Origin: Promethearchaeota archaeon
Lineage (GTDB): Archaea; Asgardarchaeota; Lokiarchaeia; Sigyniarchaeales; SOKP01
Length of the DNA: 5,460 nt
Direction of reading: 5' to 3'
Assembly (NCBI GenBank): GCA_030606095.1
Contig: JAUWHC010000218.1
Coordinates: 1 to 5,460, forward strand
The notes beneath the pieces were generated by a model. That model saw nothing but the letters and a program-made list of their open reading frames with translations, searched no databases and was not told the origin of the DNA. A program made the translations under genes and the position numbers. This document shows positions 1 to 4,712 of this stretch, one piece after another. The stretch's first letter is position 1. Every line of letters starts with the position of its first letter.

Positions 1-787
1 GCTTGTCGGTCGGTTTTTTGCACCCATAACCGGCGGCTTTATCCTTTACGTCACAAATTATTATTATTATGGAGTGTATCTCGTATGTGGTTTCTCAGGA
101 ATTATTGCGTTTTTCTTTGCAATGTTTTATTACAAAACTCGCAAATCTCGTTATACTCAAGCTGACATTTCAAGAAGAGAGTTATTTACAATAAAAGAAT
201 TTCTGAGGGGTCTAAAAGATGTTATTAGTCATAAAAAGATCATGATAATTAGTATTATTCAAGCCAGCCAATATTTTGCTTATGGAATTATTGAAGCTTA
301 CTTTATTCTTTATATTAGTTTTCTTAATTACGAACCTTGGTTAATTGGGTTAATGCTCGCTATTCTTACATTTATGCTAATTGTAGCCAAACCTTTTATG
401 GGGCATTTATCAGACAAGATTGGCCGAAAACATGTCATCCTTGGTGGACTTCTTTTAGGAGGTTTTGCAACCTTGTTTATACCTTATACTGCGAATCTAA
501 TTTGGTTATTCGTTATTTTAATAAGTTTTGGTATAGGAATGGCAAGTGTCACCTCTTCTACACCAGCGTATATAACGGATCTTTTGGAAAAAGAAAACTA
601 TGGTTCGGCAATTGGGGTTCTAAGTACTATTATGGATATCGGTCAAACAATTGGTCCAATTATAAGCGGTTATATTTTGGTGTTCTTCTCGTATCAAGGA
701 ATTTTTCTAATGACCGGATTTACCCTTTTATTCGCAGCATTTCTATTTTTTGTATCATTTTTTTTGTTAAAAAAAAAGAGCACTTAA
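1..787 (+). CDS. MFS transporter, C-terminal part (5' end outside window)
   Basis: This is a membrane transporter of the major facilitator superfamily, which moves small solutes or drugs across the cytoplasmic membrane by a proton- or solute-coupled rocker-switch mechanism. The frame is open from the window's first full codon at position 2 to a TAA at 785-787, giving 261 residues. GTG at 74 is only an internal valine. The visible part begins in TM5 with 'GRFFAPITGG', resembling the antiporter motif C, followed by TM6 and a charged central loop of about 35 residues. TM7-TM12 follow. Between TM8 and TM9 lies the motif A repeat 'GHLSDKIGRKHVILGG' (nt 401-448), and TM11 carries 'GQTIGPIISGY' (from nt 641). 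The protein ends in a short basic tail, KKKST. About half of a usual 400-residue MFS protein is therefore missing on the left. The superfamily is clear. The substrate cannot be read from the sequence; motif C hints at an exporter (drug:H+ antiporter-like). Confidence 0.9.
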   Translation, partial: LVGRFFAPITGGFILYVTNYYYYGVYLVCGFSGIIAFFFAMFYYKTRKSRYTQADISRRELFTIKEFLRGLKDVISHKKIMIISIIQASQYFAYGIIEAYFILYISFLNYEPWLIGLMLAILTFMLIVAKPFMGHLSDKIGRKHVILGGLLLGGFATLFIPYTANLIWLFVILISFGIGMASVTSSTPAYITDLLEKENYGSAIGVLSTIMDIGQTIGPIISGYILVFFSYQGIFLMTGFTLLFAAFLFFVSFFLLKKKST

Positions 788-792
788 ACGAG

Positions 793-808
793 TTTATTTT
801 AAAATAAA
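793..808. terminator. AT palindrome between convergent genes, possible bidirectional terminator
   Basis: A perfect 16-bp palindrome (TTTATTTTAAAATAAA) lies in the 68-bp gap between the convergent transporter and acyl-CoA dehydrogenase genes. T-rich tracts on both strands there could stop archaeal RNA polymerase. A palindrome of this length and composition is expected about once by chance in such AT-rich DNA, so its position is the main support. Confidence 0.22.
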
Positions 809-855
809 AGAAAAAAGAAGTTAGATATTTAACGATTTATCTAGTTTATGTAAAC

Positions 856-2151
856 TTATGGAACTGACATTTTATAAAGTTGTCGTAGCGACATCGACAT
901 AATATATTGTTGTATTTGCCGGCTGCCACCAACGATTTCTTGGATCCTCGAAATGTTCAGATAATCGTGCATCAAAGTGTTATCGCATAGTCCAGCGCCT
1001 CCCATGTTATTCGCGCATTCGTAACATACCTTTTTCGCGAGTTTCGAAGCGTGATACTTGAACTGACTTGCTGAGGCAACCATTGCTTGGGAAATGTTTT
1101 TTGGTATATTGCCTTGAAATTTTGTATATTTTTCATCAAACGACTCACAGAATTTGAGAAGCCCAAGCGTGACGTTAGTTGTTCTTGACCATAAGTCTGC
1201 AAGTAAAAATCCAACTCCTTGGAACCTTAAGATCATTTGATCGAACTGCTTTCTGTTGTTAGCGTATATTATTGCATGTGCTAATGCACCCCAACATTCA
1301 CTAAGACCCATAATTGCTATAGATATTCTTTCAGGTACTAAACCCTCGAACATATGTCCGCGACCTTTTCCTACGCCGCCTAACACGTAATCCTTAGGGA
1401 CTCTCACATTTGCGAAAGTTTCTTTTCCAAGATAAAGCTTAGGTACCCATGGTATATTAACCCGTTCAACAAGAAGTCCTTCCCATTCGGAGTTTACTAA
1501 GAATTGGGCCATCGTGTTCCCGTTGTTTTGTTCAGCAGTTGCGTAAGTTACGAGCCATTTAGATTTGGGCGCATTGGTGTTGAAAATTTTTTGTCCGTTT
1601 ATAAGAAAAGATCCGTCAGGCTGCTCGTCGCAAGTTGTTAATTGATGTACAGCATCTGAACCGCGTTCGGGTTCGGTAATAAGAATGGCTCCAGGAGCCT
1701 TTCCAGTAACTAAATCTTTAAGTGCTTCTAGCCTTATTGGGACATCGTCGTGGTGCTCGTAAATAGGATTGACGGCTAATACGGTAGCTCCACCTCCCAT
1801 TGCAAATTGGGGATCAAACATATCAATTGCTAAATTTCTCAAAAAATCAGCAGCTAAACCCCAATTGTCGTAATGAACATCACACATATCGAACGTGTGC
1901 TGACGGGTTATATAACCCTTTTCTCCGAAAGCGGGAACCCAATCGTAAATATCTTCGTCAGGCCCGTGCGTAATTTCATTTTTTTTTTCGAAGCGCATAC
2001 AAAATCGTTGGACTTCTTTTAAGAAGTTGAATTCTTTTGTTGAAAGTATAGCCATTAAATTATTATTCAAGAAAGAATATCGATTTTTTAGGCTAAATTT
2101 CGCAAGAATATCGTCGTTAATTGCTTGCACTTCAAATTTTTTACCTGGCAT
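856..2151 (-). CDS. Acyl-CoA dehydrogenase family protein
   Basis: This is a FAD-dependent flavoenzyme of 431 residues, presumably cytoplasmic, expected to oxidise an acyl-CoA to the 2,3-enoyl-CoA and pass electrons to ETF. Landmarks follow the family order: an alpha-helical N-domain (about 40-150); the FAD/substrate motif 'ILITEPERGSD' (156-166; usual form TEPxxGSD); a mid beta-domain (about 165-255); then a C-terminal helical domain with 'LVPERISIA' (271-279), 'RKQFDQMILRFQGVGFLLAD' (300-319), 'MGGAG' (383-387) and 'IVGGSRQIQQ' (406-415). At the MCAD Glu376 position (YEGT) this protein has Gly408. Glu274 in 'PERIS' aligns with the helix-G base of isovaleryl-CoA and long-chain acyl-CoA dehydrogenases, so it is the likely catalytic base. 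The N-terminal 35 residues resemble nothing I recognise. The start is ATG at 2151, with a weak GTGAT Shine-Dalgarno-like stretch about seven bases upstream; the stop is TAA. No ETF or other beta-oxidation gene is adjacent. Substrate chain length is unknown. Confidence 0.93.
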   Translation of the reverse strand: MPGKKFEVQAINDDILAKFSLKNRYSFLNNNLMAILSTKEFNFLKEVQRFCMRFEKKNEITHGPDEDIYDWVPAFGEKGYITRQHTFDMCDVHYDNWGLAADFLRNLAIDMFDPQFAMGGGATVLAVNPIYEHHDDVPIRLEALKDLVTGKAPGAILITEPERGSDAVHQLTTCDEQPDGSFLINGQKIFNTNAPKSKWLVTYATAEQNNGNTMAQFLVNSEWEGLLVERVNIPWVPKLYLGKETFANVRVPKDYVLGGVGKGRGHMFEGLVPERISIAIMGLSECWGALAHAIIYANNRKQFDQMILRFQGVGFLLADLWSRTTNVTLGLLKFCESFDEKYTKFQGNIPKNISQAMVASASQFKYHASKLAKKVCYECANNMGGAGLCDNTLMHDYLNISRIQEIVGGSRQIQQYIMSMSLRQLYKMSVP

Positions 2152-2197
2152 TTTTATATCACGACCTTTTTTAGATTTTTAATTTTTTCATTCTATT

Positions 2198-2208
2198 AAA
2201 TATAAAAA
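2198..2208 (-). promoter_or_regulatory. Candidate TATA box for the acyl-CoA dehydrogenase gene (proximal)
   Basis: On the minus strand this reads TTTTTATATTT and ends about 46 bases before the ATG. That would place transcription start near 2175 and give a leader of about 24 bases that still contains the GTGAT ribosome-binding stretch. The element upstream is pyrimidine-rich, not the purine-rich BRE expected, and the DNA is very AT-rich. Confidence 0.33.
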
Positions 2209-2250
2209 GGAGAATACTATGTTCTTTTTTAATTTTTTTTTAAATAGTTG

Positions 2251-2260
2251 TTTATATAAA
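2251..2260 (-). promoter_or_regulatory. Candidate BRE/TATA box (distal, self-complementary core)
   Basis: The core TTTATATAAA is its own reverse complement and contains the archaeal consensus TTTATATA. On the minus strand it is preceded by TTTAAACC, a reasonable BRE-like element (AAA plus two bases). It would start transcription near 2229, leaving a leader of about 75-80 bases to the acyl-CoA dehydrogenase ATG. It is an alternative to the proximal box. Because the core is symmetrical, orientation is set only by the weak BRE. Confidence 0.33.
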
Positions 2261-2369
2261 GGTTTAAAGTTAAAATAGGAAGAAAGTAGCACATTTAAGC
2301 GAAAAAGTAATTAAAAAAATTAAAGATTTAAATAAAATATCGAAATTTGATTATTTTTTGAAGAAGTTA

Positions 2370-2591
2370 TTACTCTTCTTCATCTTCTTCATCATCTTCT
2401 CCCATTAAGGATTCGATTTTTTCTTCTAATTCTCCGATTTTTAAGTTGAGTTTCTCGATTTTCTTGTAGTTTTCGCATTTATCGCAGCCATCGTCTTCTT
2501 TACATAAGTCTAAAGTATCACAGACCTCTTCGAGTACATCCATTTCGTCTTTAAATTTTTCGACTTGTTCTTGAAGTTCATCAATACTCAT
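2370..2591 (-). CDS. Small acidic Cys4 helical-hairpin protein, family unknown
   Basis: This is a 73-residue, strongly acidic protein of no family I recognise. Residues about 1-23 (MSIDELQEQVEKFKDEMDVL) and about 41-63 (YKKIEKLNLKIGELEEKIES) both have heptad-like leucine, isoleucine and valine spacing typical of amphipathic coiled-coil helices. The connecting turn holds four cysteines: C24-x5-C30-x5-C36-x2-C39. A short tail of Glu and Asp (65-73) follows. The simplest reading is an antiparallel helical hairpin with a metal (Zn or Fe-S) or disulfide site at its tip. There is no signal peptide or membrane segment, so it is probably cytosolic. The start is supported by a GGTG Shine-Dalgarno six bases before the ATG. 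It lies 218 bp upstream of, and co-directional with, the acyl-CoA dehydrogenase gene, which has its own promoter-like boxes. The function is not known; a small partner, scaffold or metal-binding protein is possible. Confidence 0.8.
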   Translation of the reverse strand: MSIDELQEQVEKFKDEMDVLEEVCDTLDLCKEDDGCDKCENYKKIEKLNLKIGELEEKIESLMGEDDEEDEEE

Positions 2592-2597
2592 ATTTCA

Positions 2598-2601
2598 CAC
2601 C
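2598..2601 (-). promoter_or_regulatory. Ribosome-binding site of the small Cys4 protein
   Basis: GGTG on the minus strand matches part of the archaeal anti-Shine-Dalgarno complement (AGGAGGTGAT) with a six-base spacer to ATG at 2591. It fixes the start codon and is the clearest Shine-Dalgarno in the window. Confidence 0.6.
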
Positions 2602-2628
2602 ATTTAAAATTTATTATAAAATATTTTA

Positions 2629-2638
2629 CTATAAATAA
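2629..2638 (-). promoter_or_regulatory. Candidate TATA box of the small Cys4 protein gene
   Basis: On the minus strand this reads TTATTTATAG, about 38 bases before the ATG. That would put transcription start near 2603 and give a leader of about 12 bases carrying the GGTG site. The box also forms the left arm of a 9-bp inverted repeat (2628-2636 with 2656-2664). AT-richness makes a chance match plausible. Confidence 0.3.
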
Positions 2639-2689
2639 TTTATTTTTTTTTTTCCATTTATAGTTATTTATCATGAACGCTTAAGAAAA

Positions 2690-2709
2690 CACCTCCATTT
2701 ATGTGGGTG
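2690..2709 (+). repeat. Candidate left-end hairpin of the IS element
   Basis: CACCT (2690-2694) pairs with GGGTG (2705-2709), four Watson-Crick pairs plus one T-G wobble, around a ten-base loop. It is the most GC-rich structure in the gap between the small protein gene and tnpB. In this family subterminal hairpins near the left end are the TnpA recognition site. The role is inferred from position. Confidence 0.35.
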
Positions 2710-2753
2710 ATGAATTAAGCACGATTTTTTTGAAAAAAGAAATCATAAAACCA

Positions 2754-2763
2754 CTATACTATA
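2754..2763 (+). promoter_or_regulatory. Weak candidate TATA box for tnpB
   Basis: TATACTATAA lies about 38 bases upstream of the tnpB ATG, a suitable distance for an archaeal promoter with a leader of about 15-20 bases. Within that stretch a 6-bp hairpin (AAAGAA 2772-2777 with TTCTTT 2781-2786) and a short AGGT (2793-2796) precede the start. None of these is strong alone. Confidence 0.22.
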
Positions 2764-2800
2764 ATCCATTTAAAGAACGATTCTTTCTTTTTAGGTATAA

Positions 2801-4078
2801 ATGATTCGAGCTTTCAACGTTCGGATATATCCGAACAAGGCGCAACGGACTCAGATTCATAAAACAATAGGGTGTAGTCGCTTCATCTACAATCAGATGC
2901 TTAATGAGAGGAGGGAGGTCTATAAACGATTTAGAGGCGATAAGGATGCGCTTAAGAAGCACACCTATAAAACCGAAAAACAATATAAGGTCGAGTTTCC
3001 GTTTTTAAAGGAAGCTGATTCCATTGCCTTACAAGCCTCAAAAGAGCATTTGTTTGAGGCGTATCAAAACTTTTTTAACGGTTTAAAAAAAGGTCGCAAG
3101 GTCGGCTTTCCAAAATTCAAGTCAAAGAAAGGAAAGGAAACTTATGCGACCAAACAAACGAATAAGAACATCAAGATTGATTTTGAAAGGAAAAAAATAA
3201 AGTTACCGAAACTAGGATGGTTAAAATTTTGCGATAAGAGGGTGTTTTCCGAAGAGATCAAACGCGCCACAATTAAAAAAACGAAATCAAACAAGTACTT
3301 CGTTTCTCTGACCTTAGAAGCGCAGGAGGATGTGAAAGAACTACAAGAGGTACACGAGAAGGATATTACTGCGTTTGATATGTCAGCAAATAGTTTTTTG
3401 GTGAACGATCTTGTTAAGATGGAGAATCCACGATTCTACCGTTTAGAGCAGAAAAAAACCAAGAAGCTAAGCAAAGAACTTTCGCGAAAGAAGAAAGGTT
3501 CTAAGAATCGAGAAAAAGCACGTTCAAATTTAGCGCGACACTACGATACGATATACAACAGAAAGAAGGATTGGACGCATAAACTCACCCGAAAATTAGC
3601 CGACGCGTTTGATGCTATTATTTTAGAAAACTTAAACGTGAAAGGAATGCAGAAGTTCAATTCAGGTTTGTCAAAATCGGTTTCTTTAGATTTCTCGTGG
3701 TATCAATTCACGACCTATTTAAAATATAAGATGGAATGGTTAGGAAAGCATTTCGTTCTCGTAGATAGATTTTTTGCTTCCAGTAAACTCTGTTCATGCT
3801 GTGGTTGGAAAAACAACAACCTTAGCCTAAAAGAAAGAGTGTGGACGTGTTTAGATTGTGGAACTACCCATGAGAGAGACGAAAATGCTTCTGTTAACCT
3901 GAGAGAAGAGGGGATAAGAATCCTAAAAGAAGAGAAATATATCACGATCATCCATGATGATAAAACTACCGTTGGGACAACGGGAAGTTACGCCTTTGGA
4001 GACGATGTAAGACCTAAAGAGATTCTTCAGAATCTTTTCGGGCAGTTTTCGAGGAAAAAGGAATCCATTACCCTTTAG
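2801..4078 (+). CDS. tnpB: TnpB, RNA-guided RuvC nuclease of an IS200/IS605 element
   Basis: TnpB is the compact RNA-guided DNA endonuclease of IS200/IS605 elements and the ancestral relative of Cas12. It uses an omega-RNA made from the element's right end to cut sites matching the guide next to a target-adjacent motif, which helps retain the element. This 425-residue copy looks intact. It has the typical N-terminus 'AFNVRIYPNKAQ' (4-15) and a helix-turn-helix-like 'IGCSRFIYNQML' (23-34). RuvC-I is 'ITAFDMSANSFLV' with Asp193, a DMS variant of the more common DLG form. A basic helical stretch follows (217-245). RuvC-II is 'IILENLNVKGM' with Glu276. The zinc finger is C331-x2-C334 and C350-x2-C353. 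RuvC-III is 'HERDENASVNL' with Asp360. The conserved archaeal/Firmicutes-style tail 'VGTTGSYAFGDDVRP' (391-405) is present. All three catalytic acids and four zinc cysteines are there. ATG at 2801 agrees with family N-termini; the Shine-Dalgarno (AGGT) is weak. No tnpA accompanies it. Confidence 0.96.
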   Translation: MIRAFNVRIYPNKAQRTQIHKTIGCSRFIYNQMLNERREVYKRFRGDKDALKKHTYKTEKQYKVEFPFLKEADSIALQASKEHLFEAYQNFFNGLKKGRKVGFPKFKSKKGKETYATKQTNKNIKIDFERKKIKLPKLGWLKFCDKRVFSEEIKRATIKKTKSNKYFVSLTLEAQEDVKELQEVHEKDITAFDMSANSFLVNDLVKMENPRFYRLEQKKTKKLSKELSRKKKGSKNREKARSNLARHYDTIYNRKKDWTHKLTRKLADAFDAIILENLNVKGMQKFNSGLSKSVSLDFSWYQFTTYLKYKMEWLGKHFVLVDRFFASSKLCSCCGWKNNNLSLKERVWTCLDCGTTHERDENASVNLREEGIRILKEEKYITIIHDDKTTVGTTGSYAFGDDVRPKEILQNLFGQFSRKKESITL

Positions 4079-4093
4079 TGTGTGGTAGTTCAA
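3960..4093 (+). ncRNA. Candidate omega-RNA (reRNA) overlapping the 3' end of tnpB
   Basis: TnpB guide RNAs are transcribed across the 3' end of tnpB to the right end of the element, with the guide read from flanking DNA. Three hairpins cluster here. CCGTTG/CAACGG (3969-3974 with 3978-3983) has a GGA loop. A 9-bp stem with one G-U pair (4017-4025 with 4030-4038) has a UUCA loop. AAAGG/CCTTT (4057-4061 with 4072-4076) comes next, followed by GGTAGTTCAA at the proposed right end. The first two lie inside the coding sequence for the conserved C-terminal tail, so codon and RNA constraints overlap. If the end is right, the guide begins at 4094 with AGATGTAGGAATGTTG. The 5' boundary is arbitrary; processing could place it elsewhere. 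Confidence 0.42.
4057..4076 (+). repeat. Candidate right-end hairpin of the IS element
   Basis: AAAGG (4057-4061) pairs with CCTTT (4072-4076) around a ten-base loop, straddling the last codons of tnpB and reaching the T of its TAG stop. Twelve bases after the foot comes TTCAA, the proposed right cleavage site. GGAA just 5' of the stem could serve as the right guide by pairing with TTC. Confidence 0.35.
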
Positions 4094-4128
4094 AGATGTA
4101 GGAATGTTGTAATAAAAAAGAAAAATAG

Positions 4129-4146
4129 AAGTTTTTAAAACTTTTT
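4129..4146 (+). terminator. Possible T-tract terminator downstream of tnpB
   Basis: AAGTTTT (4129-4135) and AAAACTT (4137-4143) are complementary and run into TTTTT (4142-4146). T-rich tracts are enough for archaeal termination. It lies outside the proposed element, so it would be a host terminator that happens to follow the insertion. Confidence 0.25.
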
Positions 4147-4147
4147 A

Positions 4148-4323
4148 TTAAGGCTTTAGTTTATTCATTTGTTTTTCAATTTTCTTGTTCAATGAATCAA
4201 TTTCTTTATCTAATTTTTTCAAATCTAGTCTCTTGGTCGTTTAATTTTTTAACGTACCGTTTTTTTAGTGAGAAATGTCATTATCAGAAAGATAATCACT
4301 TTTTTGGCACTAATTTTCGGCAT
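4148..4323 (-). pseudogene. Possible frame-broken gene for a small coiled-coil protein
   Basis: On the minus strand an ATG at 4323 begins MPKISAKK. The next protein-like stretch, SDYLSDNDIS, is in another frame (from 4300). A third frame gives LKKRYVKKLNDQETRFEKI (from about 4265), and the frame of SDYL resumes as LDKEIDSLNKKIEKQMNKLKP, ending at TAA (4150-4148). Stitched together this would be a protein of about 58 residues with a heptad-patterned, charged C-terminal coiled coil. Breaks fall at or near A-runs, so either decay or homopolymer errors in the assembly could explain them. The stretches are short and lysine-rich, and AT-rich noise can produce similar strings. No Shine-Dalgarno precedes the ATG. 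No family is recognised. Confidence 0.3.
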
Positions 4324-4637
4324 AGAATTAATATAACGATATACTAATTTAAATTTTAATTACGGAGAAAAATATTTAAAAATAGGAAATAAGAAAAATA
4401 TCTGGATTCAAAAATTTTTAATAAAAATACTTTAGAAAGCTATTTATTTAGCTAACCTTATCTTAAAGACAAGATAAATGTAAAAATCTGATTATTTAAT
4501 TAAATAAATTTTATGTATTCGATAATTTTAAAAAAGATTTCTAATTAAAACCAAAATATTTCTATTTCTTTCGTACTAAATTGATCATTATTTACCAATA
4601 ATAAGAAACTAGATATTAACTTAATTGACGATAAATT
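4324..4637. other. AT-rich intergenic stretch without a recognisable gene
   Basis: All six frames are broken by frequent stops and no protein-like stretch is visible. Apart from the two adjacent hairpins annotated separately and a 16-bp AT palindrome at 4492-4507 (expected by chance at this composition), I see no repeat array, tRNA or element end. It is probably upstream non-coding DNA of the beta-helix gene. Confidence 0.6.
4438..4477. repeat. Two adjacent hairpins with six-base loops
   Basis: AGCTA (4438-4442) pairs with TAGCT (4449-4453) around TTTATT. Four bases later TTATCTT (4458-4464) pairs perfectly with AAGATAA (4471-4477) around AAAGAC. Both stems are perfect, both loops are six bases, and the pair is compact. 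It could be a structured RNA element, a protein-binding site or a remnant transposon end. It lies about 235 bases upstream of the TTG start and upstream of the promoter proposed for that gene, so it would not be in its leader. Confidence 0.35.
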
Positions 4638-4652
4638 CGAAAGGTTTAAATT
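4638..4652 (+). promoter_or_regulatory. Archaeal BRE/TATA promoter of the beta-helix gene
   Basis: CGAAAGG (4638-4644) followed directly by TTTAAATT (4645-4652) closely matches the archaeal BRE plus TATA arrangement (roughly CRNAANN then TTTAWATA). Transcription would start near 4675, giving a leader of about 38 bases before the TTG start, with GGGG (4701-4704) as a weak ribosome-binding stretch. It is the best promoter match in the window. Confidence 0.5.
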
Positions 4653-4712
4653 AATAAGGATAATATTTTTTTTTTAATTACGATCTTTTTATTTTAAAAT
4701 GGGGTTTAAAAA

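Larger units (their letters stand above)
2672..4093 (+). mobile_element. IS200/IS605-type element with tnpB only (ends proposed)
   Basis: The element is certain from its intact tnpB; the ends are inference. Left: TTTAT (2667-2671) would be the target-adjacent motif and left cleavage site, followed 18 bases later by a hairpin with foot at 2690-2709. Right: a hairpin (4057-4076) is followed 12 bases later by 'GGTAGTTCAA', with TTCAA (4089-4093) as the right cleavage site. As I recall it, IS608 has similar geometry: single-strand cleavage sites offset from subterminal hairpins, TCAA at the right end, and short guides 5' of each hairpin. Here AAAA precedes the left hairpin and could pair with TTT. 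GGAA precedes the right one and could pair with TTC. No tnpA is present, so mobility would depend on a TnpA supplied in trans. No terminal inverted repeats or target duplication are expected in this family. Confidence 0.5.

Noticed and set aside
337..807. 156-codon plus-strand open frame inside the transporter gene
   Set aside because: Translation is low-complexity and Trp/Tyr/Asn-rich with no domain pattern. The overlapping frame carries unmistakable MFS motifs.
972..1214. 80-codon minus-strand open frame inside the acyl-CoA dehydrogenase gene
   Set aside because: It overlaps the well-supported enzyme frame and shows no family features.
2360..2381. GAAGAAG/CTTCTTC hairpin spanning the stop of the small Cys4 gene
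   Set aside because: One arm comes from the Glu-codon repeats. On the minus strand it is followed by A-runs, not T-runs, so it does not look like a terminator.
2681..2800. tnpA or a tnpA remnant upstream of tnpB
   Set aside because: The gap to the Cys4 gene is too short and no HUH or catalytic Tyr motif is readable in any frame.
2759..2983. 74-codon minus-strand open frame across the tnpB start
   Set aside because: It is antisense to the conserved TnpB N-terminus, has no ribosome-binding site and no recognisable pattern.
3715..3951. 78-codon minus-strand open frame within tnpB
   Set aside because: It is a shadow of the zinc-finger/RuvC-III coding region.
4492..4507. 16-bp perfect AT palindrome (TTATTTAATTAAATAA)
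   Set aside because: At this composition about one such palindrome is expected by chance in a window of this size, and nothing nearby gives it context.
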